Shown here in pieces: positions 7,184-15,439 of a DNA stretch of 64,000 nucleotides. Below the pieces are notes generated by a model. The model searched no databases. It worked only from the letters and a program-made list of their open reading frames with translations, and was not told the origin of the DNA. Made by a program: the position numbers and the translations under genes. Position 1 is the stretch's first letter; each line of letters begins with the position of its first letter. This stretch comes from Lentisphaerota bacterium (GTDB lineage: Bacteria > Verrucomicrobiota > Lentisphaeria > Victivallales > Victivallaceae), in the NCBI GenBank assembly GCA_017134815.1, contig CP071032.1, positions 1,302,001 to 1,366,000 on the forward strand. Reading direction: 5' to 3'.

Positions 7184-9020
7184 TAGCACTTTCGGGAAGC
7201 GTCAGAAAAAGCCGGCATACCAGCTCGGCTTTTTCTTTTTTTCCACTAAGCAGGGTTCTGCCATATATCCGCTGCTGATCCAGCAGACAGTAGATATCTC
7301 CGGTTTTTCCCAGAATCACCAGCTCCACCAGGCCAGTATTATTAAAAGGGATGCCAAATCTTCTGCTTATAATCCCCATATGTTCCGATTTGAAACTGAA
7401 CCGTTTACCATTCAGTTCCACGATCACTTCTCCTGGCTTGGCAAAAAGCAGCGATAATTCAAAATCGGCCTTTGATGTTTCCGGCGTGCCCTTTTCTATT
7501 TCAAACCGCTTGGATATGCGGGTTCCGGAAGACAACAGCAATGGCTTCCAGCCGCCGAATGTCAGCGGGCCATTATCCAGATACATGGTTTTTTCGGGAG
7601 CGAGCTCCACTCTGACTCCGTTCGGCCTCACCCAGGTCATCACACTGGCTTCCACATAACCACGATATAGATCATAAGAGTTGAAAGTTATAAAACTGCC
7701 AAGCGCGACTGCAGGAAAAAAAATCAGGTAAGCGCCGCCAAATTTCATGGTTCGGCGACATTGCATAAACCGCATTATGAAAATCCCCGCCAGTAAAGCC
7801 AGAAGCGGCAGCAGCGGTGCCCTGAACCGGGCCAGATTATAAAATGCCGCAGTTGCCAGCCAATACGCAAAAATTGAATATAGTAAAAGAGCCAGTCTGA
7901 CACTGCGACGGCGCAGAATCAATGCCGGCAGTACAAAGACAGCACCCAAAGCCAGCGCAATGATTAAACACGATGGGCATATTCTGCTCAACTTTATTAT
8001 TGCCGTGCGCCCGACGTTACTGTTCAAAGCCACGTTATTAGGTATTTCGCGGCAATCCCAGAATAAAAGCAGCTTTCTGAAGGTCAACTCCAGGAAAGCC
8101 CCGGGTTCCTGATAAATCCAGCCCCAGATCCTTGTTACCACTGAAACCTGCTGCATATCGGCGGTCCAGCTGTAATAAGTTGGAGGGTATTCCATCGGTC
8201 CCGCGGGCAGCCCCGGGTTTCTGCCACCAGGAGGTGACTCCGGTGTATTTCCAAGCGCCAACACATTGCCGGCGGCTGTCGAGGGACCGGAAATTTTCCC
8301 AAGAACCCTGGAATTATGCCAGGCGAACGGCAGTTGCGGCAGCAGCACCATAATAAACATGACCACCGGCAGCAGCCACGCTTTAAATCTAAAGTTTGAA
8401 CGGGACTTATCACGCCACATGGAATACCAGGCTGCCAGCAGAATACCCGGCACCAGAAACCAGACATTGCCGCGAGTCAAAATCGCAAAGCCGGTGACCA
8501 GTGCACAGGCACACCATATCCAGAACTTTTTCCGGCGCATTGCCGCTACAGCCAGAAATAATATCATAGTCAACCAGAATGCCTGCAGATTCACTATCAT
8601 GTGAAAAGGCGTAAAAAAGATAAGCATTTGCGAGAAAGCGGTCAATACAGCCGCCGCCAGACCAGCCTTTCTGCTCCAGAGCATTGCTCCGGTCAAGCCG
8701 GTCAAGCCTGCCGTCAGCGCTCCGAGAAGCGCCTGGATGATAATAACTGGCCAGATACCTGTGCCAAAAACCAGATAAATCAAAGGCAGAAAAACCGCAT
8801 AGTAAAAAGGCTGGTAATAAAAAACTCCAGTAAAGCTGCCGGCTGCAATTGACCTTGCAAGGTTTATGTAGGTAAGCATGTCAGTCGCGCGTGACGGACA
8901 ATTCACCGGATTGAGGCCGTTATGACAGCTTTGCATCTCAAAACAAGCCAGCAGCCTGACCGCCAGTGCAATCAGAGTTATGACCCCAAGCAGAATGTAG
9001 AACCTTTTGCGTTTACTCAT
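7146..9020 (-). CDS. GT39-like membrane glycosyltransferase (ArnT/PMT-type fold)
   Basis: A 624-residue protein. An N-terminal signal-anchor helix is followed by a periplasmic loop containing SRATDMLTYINLARSIAAG, which resembles the acidic first loop of ArnT/PMT enzymes. About ten further membrane helices reach to residue 410, then a soluble beta-rich domain of about 180 residues. Enzymes with this fold use polyprenyl-phosphate sugars on the outer face of the inner membrane. The acceptor is unknown. The gene is convergent with the cysteine desulfurase and overlaps its last 38 bp. Downstream of frr on the same strand, it is separated from it by a terminator. Confidence 0.7.
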   Translation of the reverse strand: MSKRKRFYILLGVITLIALAVRLLACFEMQSCHNGLNPVNCPSRATDMLTYINLARSIAAGSFTGVFYYQPFYYAVFLPLIYLVFGTGIWPVIIIQALLGALTAGLTGLTGAMLWSRKAGLAAAVLTAFSQMLIFFTPFHMIVNLQAFWLTMILFLAVAAMRRKKFWIWCACALVTGFAILTRGNVWFLVPGILLAAWYSMWRDKSRSNFRFKAWLLPVVMFIMVLLPQLPFAWHNSRVLGKISGPSTAAGNVLALGNTPESPPGGRNPGLPAGPMEYPPTYYSWTADMQQVSVVTRIWGWIYQEPGAFLELTFRKLLLFWDCREIPNNVALNSNVGRTAIIKLSRICPSCLIIALALGAVFVLPALILRRRSVRLALLLYSIFAYWLATAAFYNLARFRAPLLPLLALLAGIFIMRFMQCRRTMKFGGAYLIFFPAVALGSFITFNSYDLYRGYVEASVMTWVRPNGVRVELAPEKTMYLDNGPLTFGGWKPLLLSSGTRISKRFEIEKGTPETSKADFELSLLFAKPGEVIVELNGKRFSFKSEHMGIISRRFGIPFNNTGLVELVILGKTGDIYCLLDQQRIYGRTLLSGKKEKAELVCRLFLTLPESATSILSAPSEISQ

Positions 9021-9035
9021 ATCCCCCCGGACTTA

Positions 9036-9062
9036 TAAAAACAAAGCGCCCTGAACGGGCGC
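9036..9062 (-). terminator. Rho-independent terminator of frr
   Basis: GCGCCC (9046-9051) pairs with GGGCGC (9057-9062). The minus-strand tail reads TTTGTTTTTA. It sits just upstream of the glycosyltransferase start, which therefore needs its own promoter or read-through. Confidence 0.8.
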
Positions 9063-9077
9063 CTCAAGCAGTATACG

Positions 9078-9644
9078 TTATACGCTCATAAGATCGTCTT
9101 CTTTCTGAACCAGATCTTTTTCAATATTCTTTATATATTTATCAGTGAGTTTCTGAATATCCTCAAGCATATCTTTCAAATCATCTTCAGTAATCTGACT
9201 GGCTTTCTCCGCCTTTTTAGCAATATCATTTCCTTCACGGCGAATATTTCTGATAGCAATCTTGGCATCTTCAGAACGGGTTTTAACTTTCTTTACCAGG
9301 CTGTTGCGGCGTTCTTCACTGAGTTCTGGAATCGGCAGCCTGAGTACACGGCCGTCATTAACAGGTGAAATCCCCAAATCTGAAGCAATCAAAGTTTTCT
9401 CAATAACTGACATGGAAGAAGTATCCCAGGGCTGAATTACCAGCATACGCGGTTCCGGGACAGTAATTCCGGCCAGCTCTTTCAAGCGGGTGGGAGTTCC
9501 GTAATAATCAATCATAATACCATCTACCAGAGCAGGAGAGGCTTTGCCGGTTCTAACGGCTGCAAAGTCGCGTTTCATCGCATCCTCGCATTTCATCATA
9601 TTTTCTTCGAGATAATCCATTAACAGATCAATTTCAACACTCAT
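9078..9644 (-). CDS. frr: Ribosome recycling factor
   Basis: A 188-residue protein of the standard length (about 185). The long helical domain and the hallmark segments AVRTGKASPALVDGIMIDYYGTPT and DGRVLRLPIPELSEERR are present. With EF-G it splits post-termination ribosomes in the cytoplasm. In many bacteria frr follows pyrH; here it stands alone, divergent from a GNAT gene and ending at a terminator. Confidence 0.96.
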   Translation of the reverse strand: MSVEIDLLMDYLEENMMKCEDAMKRDFAAVRTGKASPALVDGIMIDYYGTPTRLKELAGITVPEPRMLVIQPWDTSSMSVIEKTLIASDLGISPVNDGRVLRLPIPELSEERRNSLVKKVKTRSEDAKIAIRNIRREGNDIAKKAEKASQITEDDLKDMLEDIQKLTDKYIKNIEKDLVQKEDDLMSV

Positions 9645-9730
9645 CGGTGACTCTCCGTTTTGTTATCAAGTACATTATACTGAATGTAGAACTGCTGAGA
9701 TCATTTTCAACCTGCAATCAGCAATTTTTC

Positions 9731-9759
9731 TTGATGAATTACCTTTTTTGTGCTAGAAT
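9731..9759 (+). promoter_or_regulatory. Sigma-70 promoter of the GNAT gene
   Basis: TTGATG (9731-9736), a 17-bp spacer, then TAGAAT (9754-9759). The expected transcript start near 9767 rules out the most upstream possible start codon. Confidence 0.55.
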
Positions 9760-9800
9760 TATTAATAGACATAATTACAATGTTACGGCTGGTTTTTAAT

Positions 9801-10652
9801 ATGGTAGATCACGTCAATATCAGGGTGTTAAACACCCGGCAAGTCGAAACTATTGTCGATATGGCAAAAAATGAAGGCTGGAACCCCGGAATCAATGATG
9901 CCCGCGCTTTTCACCTTGCCGACCCGAATGGTTTTTTTGGTATCTTCTGCGGCTCAAAACTTCTTGGCACAGTCTCTTCTATTAATTATGACGATTTTTT
10001 CAGTTTTATCGGATGCCTGATTGTCGCCCCGGAATTTAGAAATGGTCGAATCGGCTACATGCTGGGACGCCATGCCATGGAATATGCCGGAACCAGAAAT
10101 ATCGCAATTGACGGGGTTTTAGGAAAAATTCATGCCTATGAGAATTTCGGGTTCAAGCTGGCCTATCGCAACTGCAGAATGCAAGGTATCAAAACCAGTG
10201 ACTGGCCCCAGCCACAAAAAAAATACGGCTCGATCAACGAGATCCCTTTCGATGAGTTACTTGATTATGATCTGCATTGCTTTCCCGCTCCAAGGCCGGC
10301 ATTCCTGTCATTCTGGACCAGTATGAATGGAGCTTATTCATGTGCAGTCAGGGATGATCACGGTCTGCAGGGCTATGGAACTATCAGAAAATGCTGGAAA
10401 GGCTACAGAATCGGCCCGTTGTTTGCAGATAATGTGGAAACAGCTGAAAATTTGCTGCTGCAGCTGGTAAGTACCATTGAAACCGGAGAAGCTTTCTGCC
10501 TGGACATTCCGACTGCCAACGCTGCAGCCGAAATACTGGCGGTCAAATATAAGATGCAGGAGGTCTTTGCCACAGCCAGAATGTACACACTTGACGAACC
10601 GCCGATTGACCTTCAGAAGGTCTTCGGGGTCACCAGCTTTGAACTTGGATAA
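9801..10652 (+). CDS. GNAT-family N-acetyltransferase with a C-terminal acetyltransferase-like domain
   Basis: About 283 residues. The N-terminal half is a GNAT domain: FFGIFCGSKLLGTVSSINY is the beta2-beta3 hairpin and LIVAPEFRNGRIGYMLGRHAMEYA is motif A with its acetyl-CoA loop. The second half (EIPFDELLDYDLHCFPAPRPAFLSFW...) resembles the second domain of YitH-like double GNAT proteins. Substrate unknown. Start codons at 9780 and 9801 are both possible and neither has a good Shine-Dalgarno; I use 9801. The protein is cytoplasmic. Confidence 0.75.
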   Translation: MVDHVNIRVLNTRQVETIVDMAKNEGWNPGINDARAFHLADPNGFFGIFCGSKLLGTVSSINYDDFFSFIGCLIVAPEFRNGRIGYMLGRHAMEYAGTRNIAIDGVLGKIHAYENFGFKLAYRNCRMQGIKTSDWPQPQKKYGSINEIPFDELLDYDLHCFPAPRPAFLSFWTSMNGAYSCAVRDDHGLQGYGTIRKCWKGYRIGPLFADNVETAENLLLQLVSTIETGEAFCLDIPTANAAAEILAVKYKMQEVFATARMYTLDEPPIDLQKVFGVTSFELG

Positions 10653-10812
10653 TTCTTCATATCTATTCACCGGTTTTTGCCTGCTCCTCCAGCAGGAGGA
10701 ATCGACTATTGCCTGTGAGAAAACCATTTGTCGCAGCTTGCATTTATTCGTGTGAAAGCTATTGTATTTATTCTCCTGTCTTAATAAAATCGAAACCGAG
10801 GGAGTTATACAA

Positions 10813-11316
10813 ATGAAAAAATTATTTATTGCAATAGCCGCGATCGGCTTGAGTGTCTCTGCATTTGCAAACGGCAAAAGCAGTTCTGAAAACTGGAGCG
10901 CACTGCAAGCCGGGTTCTGGTTTGGATATCCGAAATCAACCCGCTATTCTGATGTATGCGGTCTGAAGCTGGGAATTCCGATCTGTTCCGGGCACGGTAC
11001 TGTAAATGGAATAGAAACCGCCATCCTGTGCGCAGCTACCGATAATGTCAACGGTATACAGTTTACCTGGTTCGGGGTTAGTTCCACCAATGACATTGCA
11101 GGAGTACAGCTGGCTTTTGTAAATATCGTCAAGGATATATCACATGGTTTACAGCTTGGAGCTGTTAACTTCTCTCAAAACCGGGGCTGGCAGTTCGGAC
11201 TTGTGAATGCAAGCAATAACTCACAGTTTCAGCTGGGCATACTCAACTTTAATCGCGACGGCTGGCTGCCGTTTATGATTTTCGTCAACTTCGGTAAAAA
11301 CACTTTTGACGACTGA
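10813..11316 (+). CDS. Small secreted protein with GxQxGxVN repeats
   Basis: A 167-residue protein. The first 20 residues are a clear Sec signal peptide (MKKLFIAIAAIGLSVSAFA) and a GGGAG box precedes the ATG. The mature part contains imperfect repeats of about 18-20 residues with cores GVQLAFVNI, GLQLGAVNF, GWQFGLVNA and FQLGILNF. Such turn-strand repeats are seen in surface repeat proteins of the LA_2272-like group and suggest a beta-solenoid or beta-barrel-like outer-surface protein. That placement is inference. The gene is convergent with queE, whose stop lies 9 bp away. Confidence 0.65.
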   Translation: MKKLFIAIAAIGLSVSAFANGKSSSENWSALQAGFWFGYPKSTRYSDVCGLKLGIPICSGHGTVNGIETAILCAATDNVNGIQFTWFGVSSTNDIAGVQLAFVNIVKDISHGLQLGAVNFSQNRGWQFGLVNASNNSQFQLGILNFNRDGWLPFMIFVNFGKNTFDD

Positions 11317-11325
11317 TAAAGCGCC

Positions 11326-11991
11326 TTACACACCGCGCTGTTCAGGAGGCCAGATTAACTTATGCATCTGCATTTGCAGTCTGGCCTTTACTTTATCTGC
11401 GGTCATCCAGCCCGCCAGCGAACGAACTGACAGTTTTCCCCAAACCGCACTGAATAATAAATTCGGGGTCTTCTTCCAGAGAGAATACTCTTCAATAATA
11501 TGACAGGCAAAGTCATAGTCATCGCGGTCAGCGAGCACAAACTTGACTTCATCATGGGGTGAAAGCAGAAAATAATTGTCATAAAGATTACTCCCGGCCA
11601 TACCGCTGGAAGGCGTCTTACAGTCAATAATCTTTTTGACTGCCGGAGGCAGGTTGCAAATTGGAAGAGAACCGTTGGTTTCAATTAATACTTCAAAACC
11701 GCTAGCCAGCAGTTGCCGGCAAAGTTCAGCGGTGCCATGTTGCAGCAAAGGCTCTCCTCCGGTAATTTCAACAAGTCTGACTCCGGACATATTGGCCTGG
11801 TCCACCAGGTGATCAATACTCGATGCATGTCCGTCGTTATCCCTGCAGGCATATTCAGTGTCACAATAGTCACAACTTAAATTGCAGCCTGCAAGGCGAA
11901 TAAAAAAGCACAGGCGGCCGGCATGAGTCGACTCGCCCTGGATGCTCAGAAAAGTTTCGTTGACAATCAGTTTTTCAACTTTTTCAGCCAT
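11326..11991 (-). CDS. queE: 7-carboxy-7-deazaguanine synthase (radical SAM)
   Basis: A 221-residue radical SAM enzyme with the modified cluster motif C36-x3-C40-x2-C43 (LAGCNLSCDYCDTEYAC), an early SIQGES substrate segment and EITGGEPLL. It converts 6-carboxytetrahydropterin to 7-carboxy-7-deazaguanine, a step to preQ0/preQ1 and queuosine in tRNA. It lies 4 bp after queD on the same strand, so the two are translationally coupled and catalyse consecutive steps. Confidence 0.95.
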   Translation of the reverse strand: MAEKVEKLIVNETFLSIQGESTHAGRLCFFIRLAGCNLSCDYCDTEYACRDNDGHASSIDHLVDQANMSGVRLVEITGGEPLLQHGTAELCRQLLASGFEVLIETNGSLPICNLPPAVKKIIDCKTPSSGMAGSNLYDNYFLLSPHDEVKFVLADRDDYDFACHIIEEYSLWKKTPNLLFSAVWGKLSVRSLAGWMTADKVKARLQMQMHKLIWPPEQRGV

Positions 11992-11995
11992 AATT

Positions 11996-12367
11996 CTAAT
12001 TCAAAAAATATGTCGCACCGGAACCGGGGGATTCGCCAATTCTCACTCGATGCACTTTAAGGTTGTCATCATTAAGCTTTTCAGCAAGCCTTTCAAAGAT
12101 AGTCTTGGCAATTATTTCACTTGTCGTATTCGAATTTACAAAATCCGGATGCTCCGAAAGGTTGGTATGGTCATATTCCTCAATGATAGTATCCAGTTCA
12201 CGTTTGATTTTTTTGAAATCACAGGCGATTCCGATTTCGTCAAGCTTTTCGGCTCTTAAATAGGCCTGAACCGTCCAGTTGTGCCCATGCAGGGTAGAAC
12301 AGTCTCCTTTATAGCCTCTCAGGAAATGTGCCGCTGAAAAGCTTCTGCAAATATCTACTTCAAACAT
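11996..12367 (-). CDS. queD: 6-carboxy-5,6,7,8-tetrahydropterin synthase
   Basis: A 123-residue PTPS-fold enzyme. Zinc ligands H14 (SAAHFL), H27 and H29 (LHGHNW) and the catalytic C23 are in place, followed by DFKKIKRELD and DHTNLSE. It makes 6-carboxytetrahydropterin from dihydroneopterin triphosphate for queuosine synthesis. Its start overlaps the tail of the broken paaK by 13 bp; queE follows 4 bp later. The older operon order was evidently ACT protein, paaK, queD, queE. Confidence 0.95.
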   Translation of the reverse strand: MFEVDICRSFSAAHFLRGYKGDCSTLHGHNWTVQAYLRAEKLDEIGIACDFKKIKRELDTIIEEYDHTNLSEHPDFVNSNTTSEIIAKTIFERLAEKLNDDNLKVHRVRIGESPGSGATYFLN

Positions 12368-12754
12368 ATTTTTCTTTCTCTTTTTGTAACTCTTAAATTT
12401 CTGTGCTCCACTACTCTACCGGCCTTGCCAGTAAAGCGCTCAATCGTATTGGGTGCAACAAGTTCCACCCTAAAACGGGTTCCAGTCACAGCCTGTAACT
12501 CATGGTCAATTTTATCTTTAAGCTGCTGCATCTCATTCATCCTGTCGGAGAAATCCTGCGGTCGCACTTCGACTTTGACAACGCCCTGATCTAAATTGTT
12601 CGGTCTAAAGACTTCGATCAATTAATGCGGGGCTGTCCCTTCAACTTTTAACAGCCTGCTGCAGTCTTTGGATCTGCAGCCGTTCAAGTTCAGCCCGCGG
12701 CATGGATTCGGCTTTCGGATTCCACAACCGGTTTTCGACGACAAAATCTGCCAT
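12355..12754 (-). pseudogene. paaK: Remnant of phenylacetate-CoA ligase, internally deleted and frameshifted
   Basis: Two pieces of one family meet here. Minus-strand codons from ATG 12754 read MADFVVENRLWNPKAESMPR and continue AELERLQIQRLQQ, the typical N-terminus of phenylacetate-CoA ligases, then hit a stop at 12641. In another frame, codons from about 12660 read LLKVEGTAPH, then TAA at 12624-12622 where the family has Tyr, then LIEVFRPNN. The conserved C-terminal domain (VKVEVRPQDFSDRMNEMQ...GKAGRVV) runs to 12355. About 310 of the usual ~430 residues, including the adenylate-binding core, are missing. The upstream ACT gene is the usual neighbour of paaK. The enzyme would have activated aryl acetates to CoA thioesters. 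Confidence 0.85.
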
Positions 12755-12778
12755 TTTACCATACACCCCACAAGATAT

Positions 12779-13207
12779 TCAGGTCAGCAGATCTATTCCG
12801 CTGATTACATCAATATTTTCTTTTTCGAGTATTTCAAGAGCACGGTCAGGATCTTCAAACCTGAACACCATTATTGCACTGTCTTTCTGCCCGTAGGTAA
12901 AGGCATACATGTATTCTACATTTACCCTGTTCCTGTCCAGAACCGACAGTATTTCAGCCAGTCCTCCGGGACGGTCGGCGACCGGCAGTGCCAGAACTTC
13001 AGTAACCTTGACTACCACTCCAGACTCTTCAAGGACATTTTTTGCCTTCTGCCACTCCTTAATCAGCAAGCGCATAATTCCAAATTGTTCTGTATCGGCA
13101 AGCGATAAGGTTCGAATATTGATATTATGCTGTTTAAGTATCTGACAAACCGCGTTTAAACTTCCGGATTTATTCTCGATAAAAAGTGAAAGCTGTTTAA
13201 TTTTCAT
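12779..13207 (-). CDS. Tandem ACT-domain protein (PaaK-associated type)
   Basis: A 142-residue protein made of two ACT domains. The first is about residues 1-65 (LSLFIENKSGSLNAVCQIL...NINIRTLSLAD), the second about 70-140 (VLALPVADRPGGLAEILSVLDRNRVNVEYMYAF). GGAGGG lies eight bases before the ATG. ACT domains bind amino acids and related ligands. Genes of this type usually precede paaK and often accompany indolepyruvate oxidoreductase. Here the frame is intact while paaK, starting 25 bp downstream, is destroyed. It may have been kept for another role or may be a recent orphan. Confidence 0.85.
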   Translation of the reverse strand: MKIKQLSLFIENKSGSLNAVCQILKQHNINIRTLSLADTEQFGIMRLLIKEWQKAKNVLEESGVVVKVTEVLALPVADRPGGLAEILSVLDRNRVNVEYMYAFTYGQKDSAIMVFRFEDPDRALEILEKENIDVISGIDLLT

Positions 13208-13431
13208 AAAAAAGTTCCCTCCATATCATGATAACAAAATATTTAAACTGCTGTTCACAAATACCTTTAAAATAAATTTCAGTCCAGAATAGAATTTATA
13301 TAAACGTATTATAAAAACAGAACTGCTTAACCCGGTTAATATAACACTGTTCGAAAGGAAAGTAAAAGGATTTTTCATGCATACAAAGAAAAAAACACCG
13401 CATTGCAGCAAAATGTATAAAGCAGTAGGTT

Positions 13432-14529
13432 TCAGGCAATCATTTTTTTGATTTCAGCAATAACCCGCTCAACCATTATATTTTTCATGCATTTACAAGA
13501 GCCGGTCGGGCATTCACGTTTGAAACAGGGCGAACACTCCTGCTTTTCATAGACGATCTTCCAGCGTTCGGAAATGGGACCGGTAGCAGTCCAGTCCGTC
13601 GGTCCAAAAATTGCCAGCCCATGTCCACCAAGCGCAGCGGACAGGTGCATGATTCCGCTGTCATTGGCAATGCAGAATTTTGAGTTACGTAACAGGTGCA
13701 TCAATTCACACATATCCGTTTTGCCTGCCAGGTTAAAAACCTTGCTTGCCGGAAGACCATCTGAAATTTCAGCAGCAATTGTTTCTTCGGCAGCCGACCC
13801 AAGCACTGCGACGATGCCCCCGTTATGCACCCACCACTCTGCCACCTTTCGAAAGCTGTCGGCGGGCCAGCGTTTGGAGCCACCGTAAGCAGCTCCGCCG
13901 GCAATAGTCAGCAAGGCTGGGTGCTCACACAAATCACTGACGCCATTTCCAGTCTGATCCAGTGGAGTAATGATTTCAAATTCAGGCAAAGAACCATCCC
14001 AGTCATCAGCGCCAAGCGCCTTGACAATTGACAGATATTTATTGGTATGATGCAGGTTGTTCAAATTATATGAAACCCTGGCCGGAAACTTAAAACTGCG
14101 CTTAAACAAAACCGCCCGTCCGCGGGCTGCTGCCCCGTAGAGATGCTTTATTCCACACATCCGCATGAATACGGCATCGCGCAGGGAGTTATTAAAAAGC
14201 ACTGCTGCACCCGGGTGTATCCTGGTCAGCCGCCGGATATCACCGCGGCTCCAGTTGCGATGGGTTTTCTCAAGTGTAATTACCATATTAACGCAAGTCA
14301 AAGACTCAAACATATCTTTCAAACCCTTGGGGCAAAGCACAAACAAAGCGCAGAATTCCGGCAGGATCTTCTTGAGCTGCATAATAGCAGGCAGCGTCAT
14401 AACTGCATCCCCCAGCCAGTTCGGGACTCTGACAATTATTCCATCTTTAATATGGGTGAAATTCAGCGGACGCACCGGGAACTCCGGGGCAGCCGCCAGA
14501 TCTGGTTTTACTTTTTGTTCCTTACTCAT
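13432..14529 (-). CDS. waaF: Lipopolysaccharide heptosyltransferase II-like (GT9)
   Basis: A 365-residue GT-B glycosyltransferase of family 9. RVPNWLGDAVMTLPA near residue 34 is the WaaF N-terminal signature. GAAYGGSKRWPADSF and CIANDSGIMHLSAALG with FGPTDWTATGP form the C-terminal nucleotide-sugar site, followed by the Cys-rich CSPCFKRECPTGSCKCM tail motif. It should add heptose to the LPS inner core at the cytoplasmic face of the inner membrane, which implies an LPS-bearing outer membrane. No heptose-synthesis gene is adjacent. Confidence 0.85.
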   Translation of the reverse strand: MSKEQKVKPDLAAAPEFPVRPLNFTHIKDGIIVRVPNWLGDAVMTLPAIMQLKKILPEFCALFVLCPKGLKDMFESLTCVNMVITLEKTHRNWSRGDIRRLTRIHPGAAVLFNNSLRDAVFMRMCGIKHLYGAAARGRAVLFKRSFKFPARVSYNLNNLHHTNKYLSIVKALGADDWDGSLPEFEIITPLDQTGNGVSDLCEHPALLTIAGGAAYGGSKRWPADSFRKVAEWWVHNGGIVAVLGSAAEETIAAEISDGLPASKVFNLAGKTDMCELMHLLRNSKFCIANDSGIMHLSAALGGHGLAIFGPTDWTATGPISERWKIVYEKQECSPCFKRECPTGSCKCMKNIMVERVIAEIKKMIA

Positions 14530-14681
14530 AGGTACCTGACTGTTTTTTCAAAATGCCGAATACTCTGATGCATTTCGGTCTTTTTTTCTCTCTCTGCCGA
14601 GCACTTAATTTATATGACAATCCTGATAAATCAAAAACAGTTGATAATTTGTTAAGTTTTTTCCAGCCTCATCGCCAATAT

Positions 14682-15368
14682 TCAATCTTCGGCTGAAAGA
14701 GCTTCAAGCATTATAACGTCTTCTTTAAAGGTCACCTTTAAATTATGTCCGGGGTCATTTATTATATACACAGGATATCCAGCCTTCTCCATTATTGCAG
14801 CATCATCTGTAAACTCTGCACCAACAGCCGCAGCCTTCTGATAAGCGTCACGCAACCTGCTTAAATTAAAGACCTGTGGCGTCTCCACCCGCCAGAGATC
14901 ATTGCGACATACGGTCTCAATGATCCTGTCATTTCTTCCAGTACGCTTCAAGGTGTCGGTCACCGGTTTAGCGGGAACTGCGCCACCATGAATACGGGCC
15001 GCAGCAAGACATCTCTCAAGCAGGTCACAACTTGCCAAAGGACGCGCCGCATCATGCACAGCAACAAATTCTACAGCCTCCGGCAGGCATGCAAGCCCGT
15101 TCATTACCGAATCAGACCGCAGCACCCCGCCGGCAGCAAACTTAAAGCCGTTCCCGGGAGAGTATTTTGCCGCAAGGCTTTTAAATCTTTCAAGAGATTC
15201 TTTTGCACACACAATCACAATATTTTCCTGAGGACATATAGTGCTGAATTTACAGGCAGAGAAAAGAAACAAAGGCAGCCCCTTGAATGGTAACAGCATC
15301 TTATCTGTCTCACCAAAACGGCTGCTGCCGCCTGCTGCAGCAATGATAATACCTAATTTTTTCTCCAT
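14682..15368 (-). CDS. ispD: 2-C-methyl-D-erythritol 4-phosphate cytidylyltransferase
   Basis: A 228-residue enzyme of the non-mevalonate isoprenoid pathway. IIAAAGGSSRFGETDKMLLPFKG (from residue 5) is the CTP-binding loop. VAVHDAARPLAS, AVPAKPVTDTLKR and VETPQVFNLSRLRDAY follow, then TDDAAIMEKAGYPV. An ATG with AGGAG at 15368 is preferred over a longer frame. The upstream LysM gene ends in a terminator that lies immediately ahead of this ribosome-binding site. Confidence 0.93.
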   Translation of the reverse strand: MEKKLGIIIAAAGGSSRFGETDKMLLPFKGLPLFLFSACKFSTICPQENIVIVCAKESLERFKSLAAKYSPGNGFKFAAGGVLRSDSVMNGLACLPEAVEFVAVHDAARPLASCDLLERCLAAARIHGGAVPAKPVTDTLKRTGRNDRIIETVCRNDLWRVETPQVFNLSRLRDAYQKAAAVGAEFTDDAAIMEKAGYPVYIINDPGHNLKVTFKEDVIMLEALSAED

Positions 15369-15383
15369 TAAAAACTCCTGAAA

Positions 15384-15424
15384 TAATAAAAGGGGTTCAA
15401 ACAGCAATAACCGTTTGAACCCCT
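15384..15424 (-). terminator. Rho-independent terminator of the LysM lipoprotein gene, close upstream of ispD
   Basis: AGGGGTTCAAAC (15391-15402) pairs with GTTTGAACCCCT (15413-15424). The minus-strand tail reads TTTTATTATTT. It ends only about 16-20 bases before the ispD start, so it could also attenuate read-through into ispD. Confidence 0.85.
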
Positions 15425-15439
15425 GAATTTACATCGCGG

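Noticed and set aside
12355..12621. An intact small 88-residue hypothetical gene
   Set aside because: The residues are the C-terminal domain of phenylacetate-CoA ligase and continue upstream through a stop codon to EGTAPH, so it is part of a broken gene and not an independent one.
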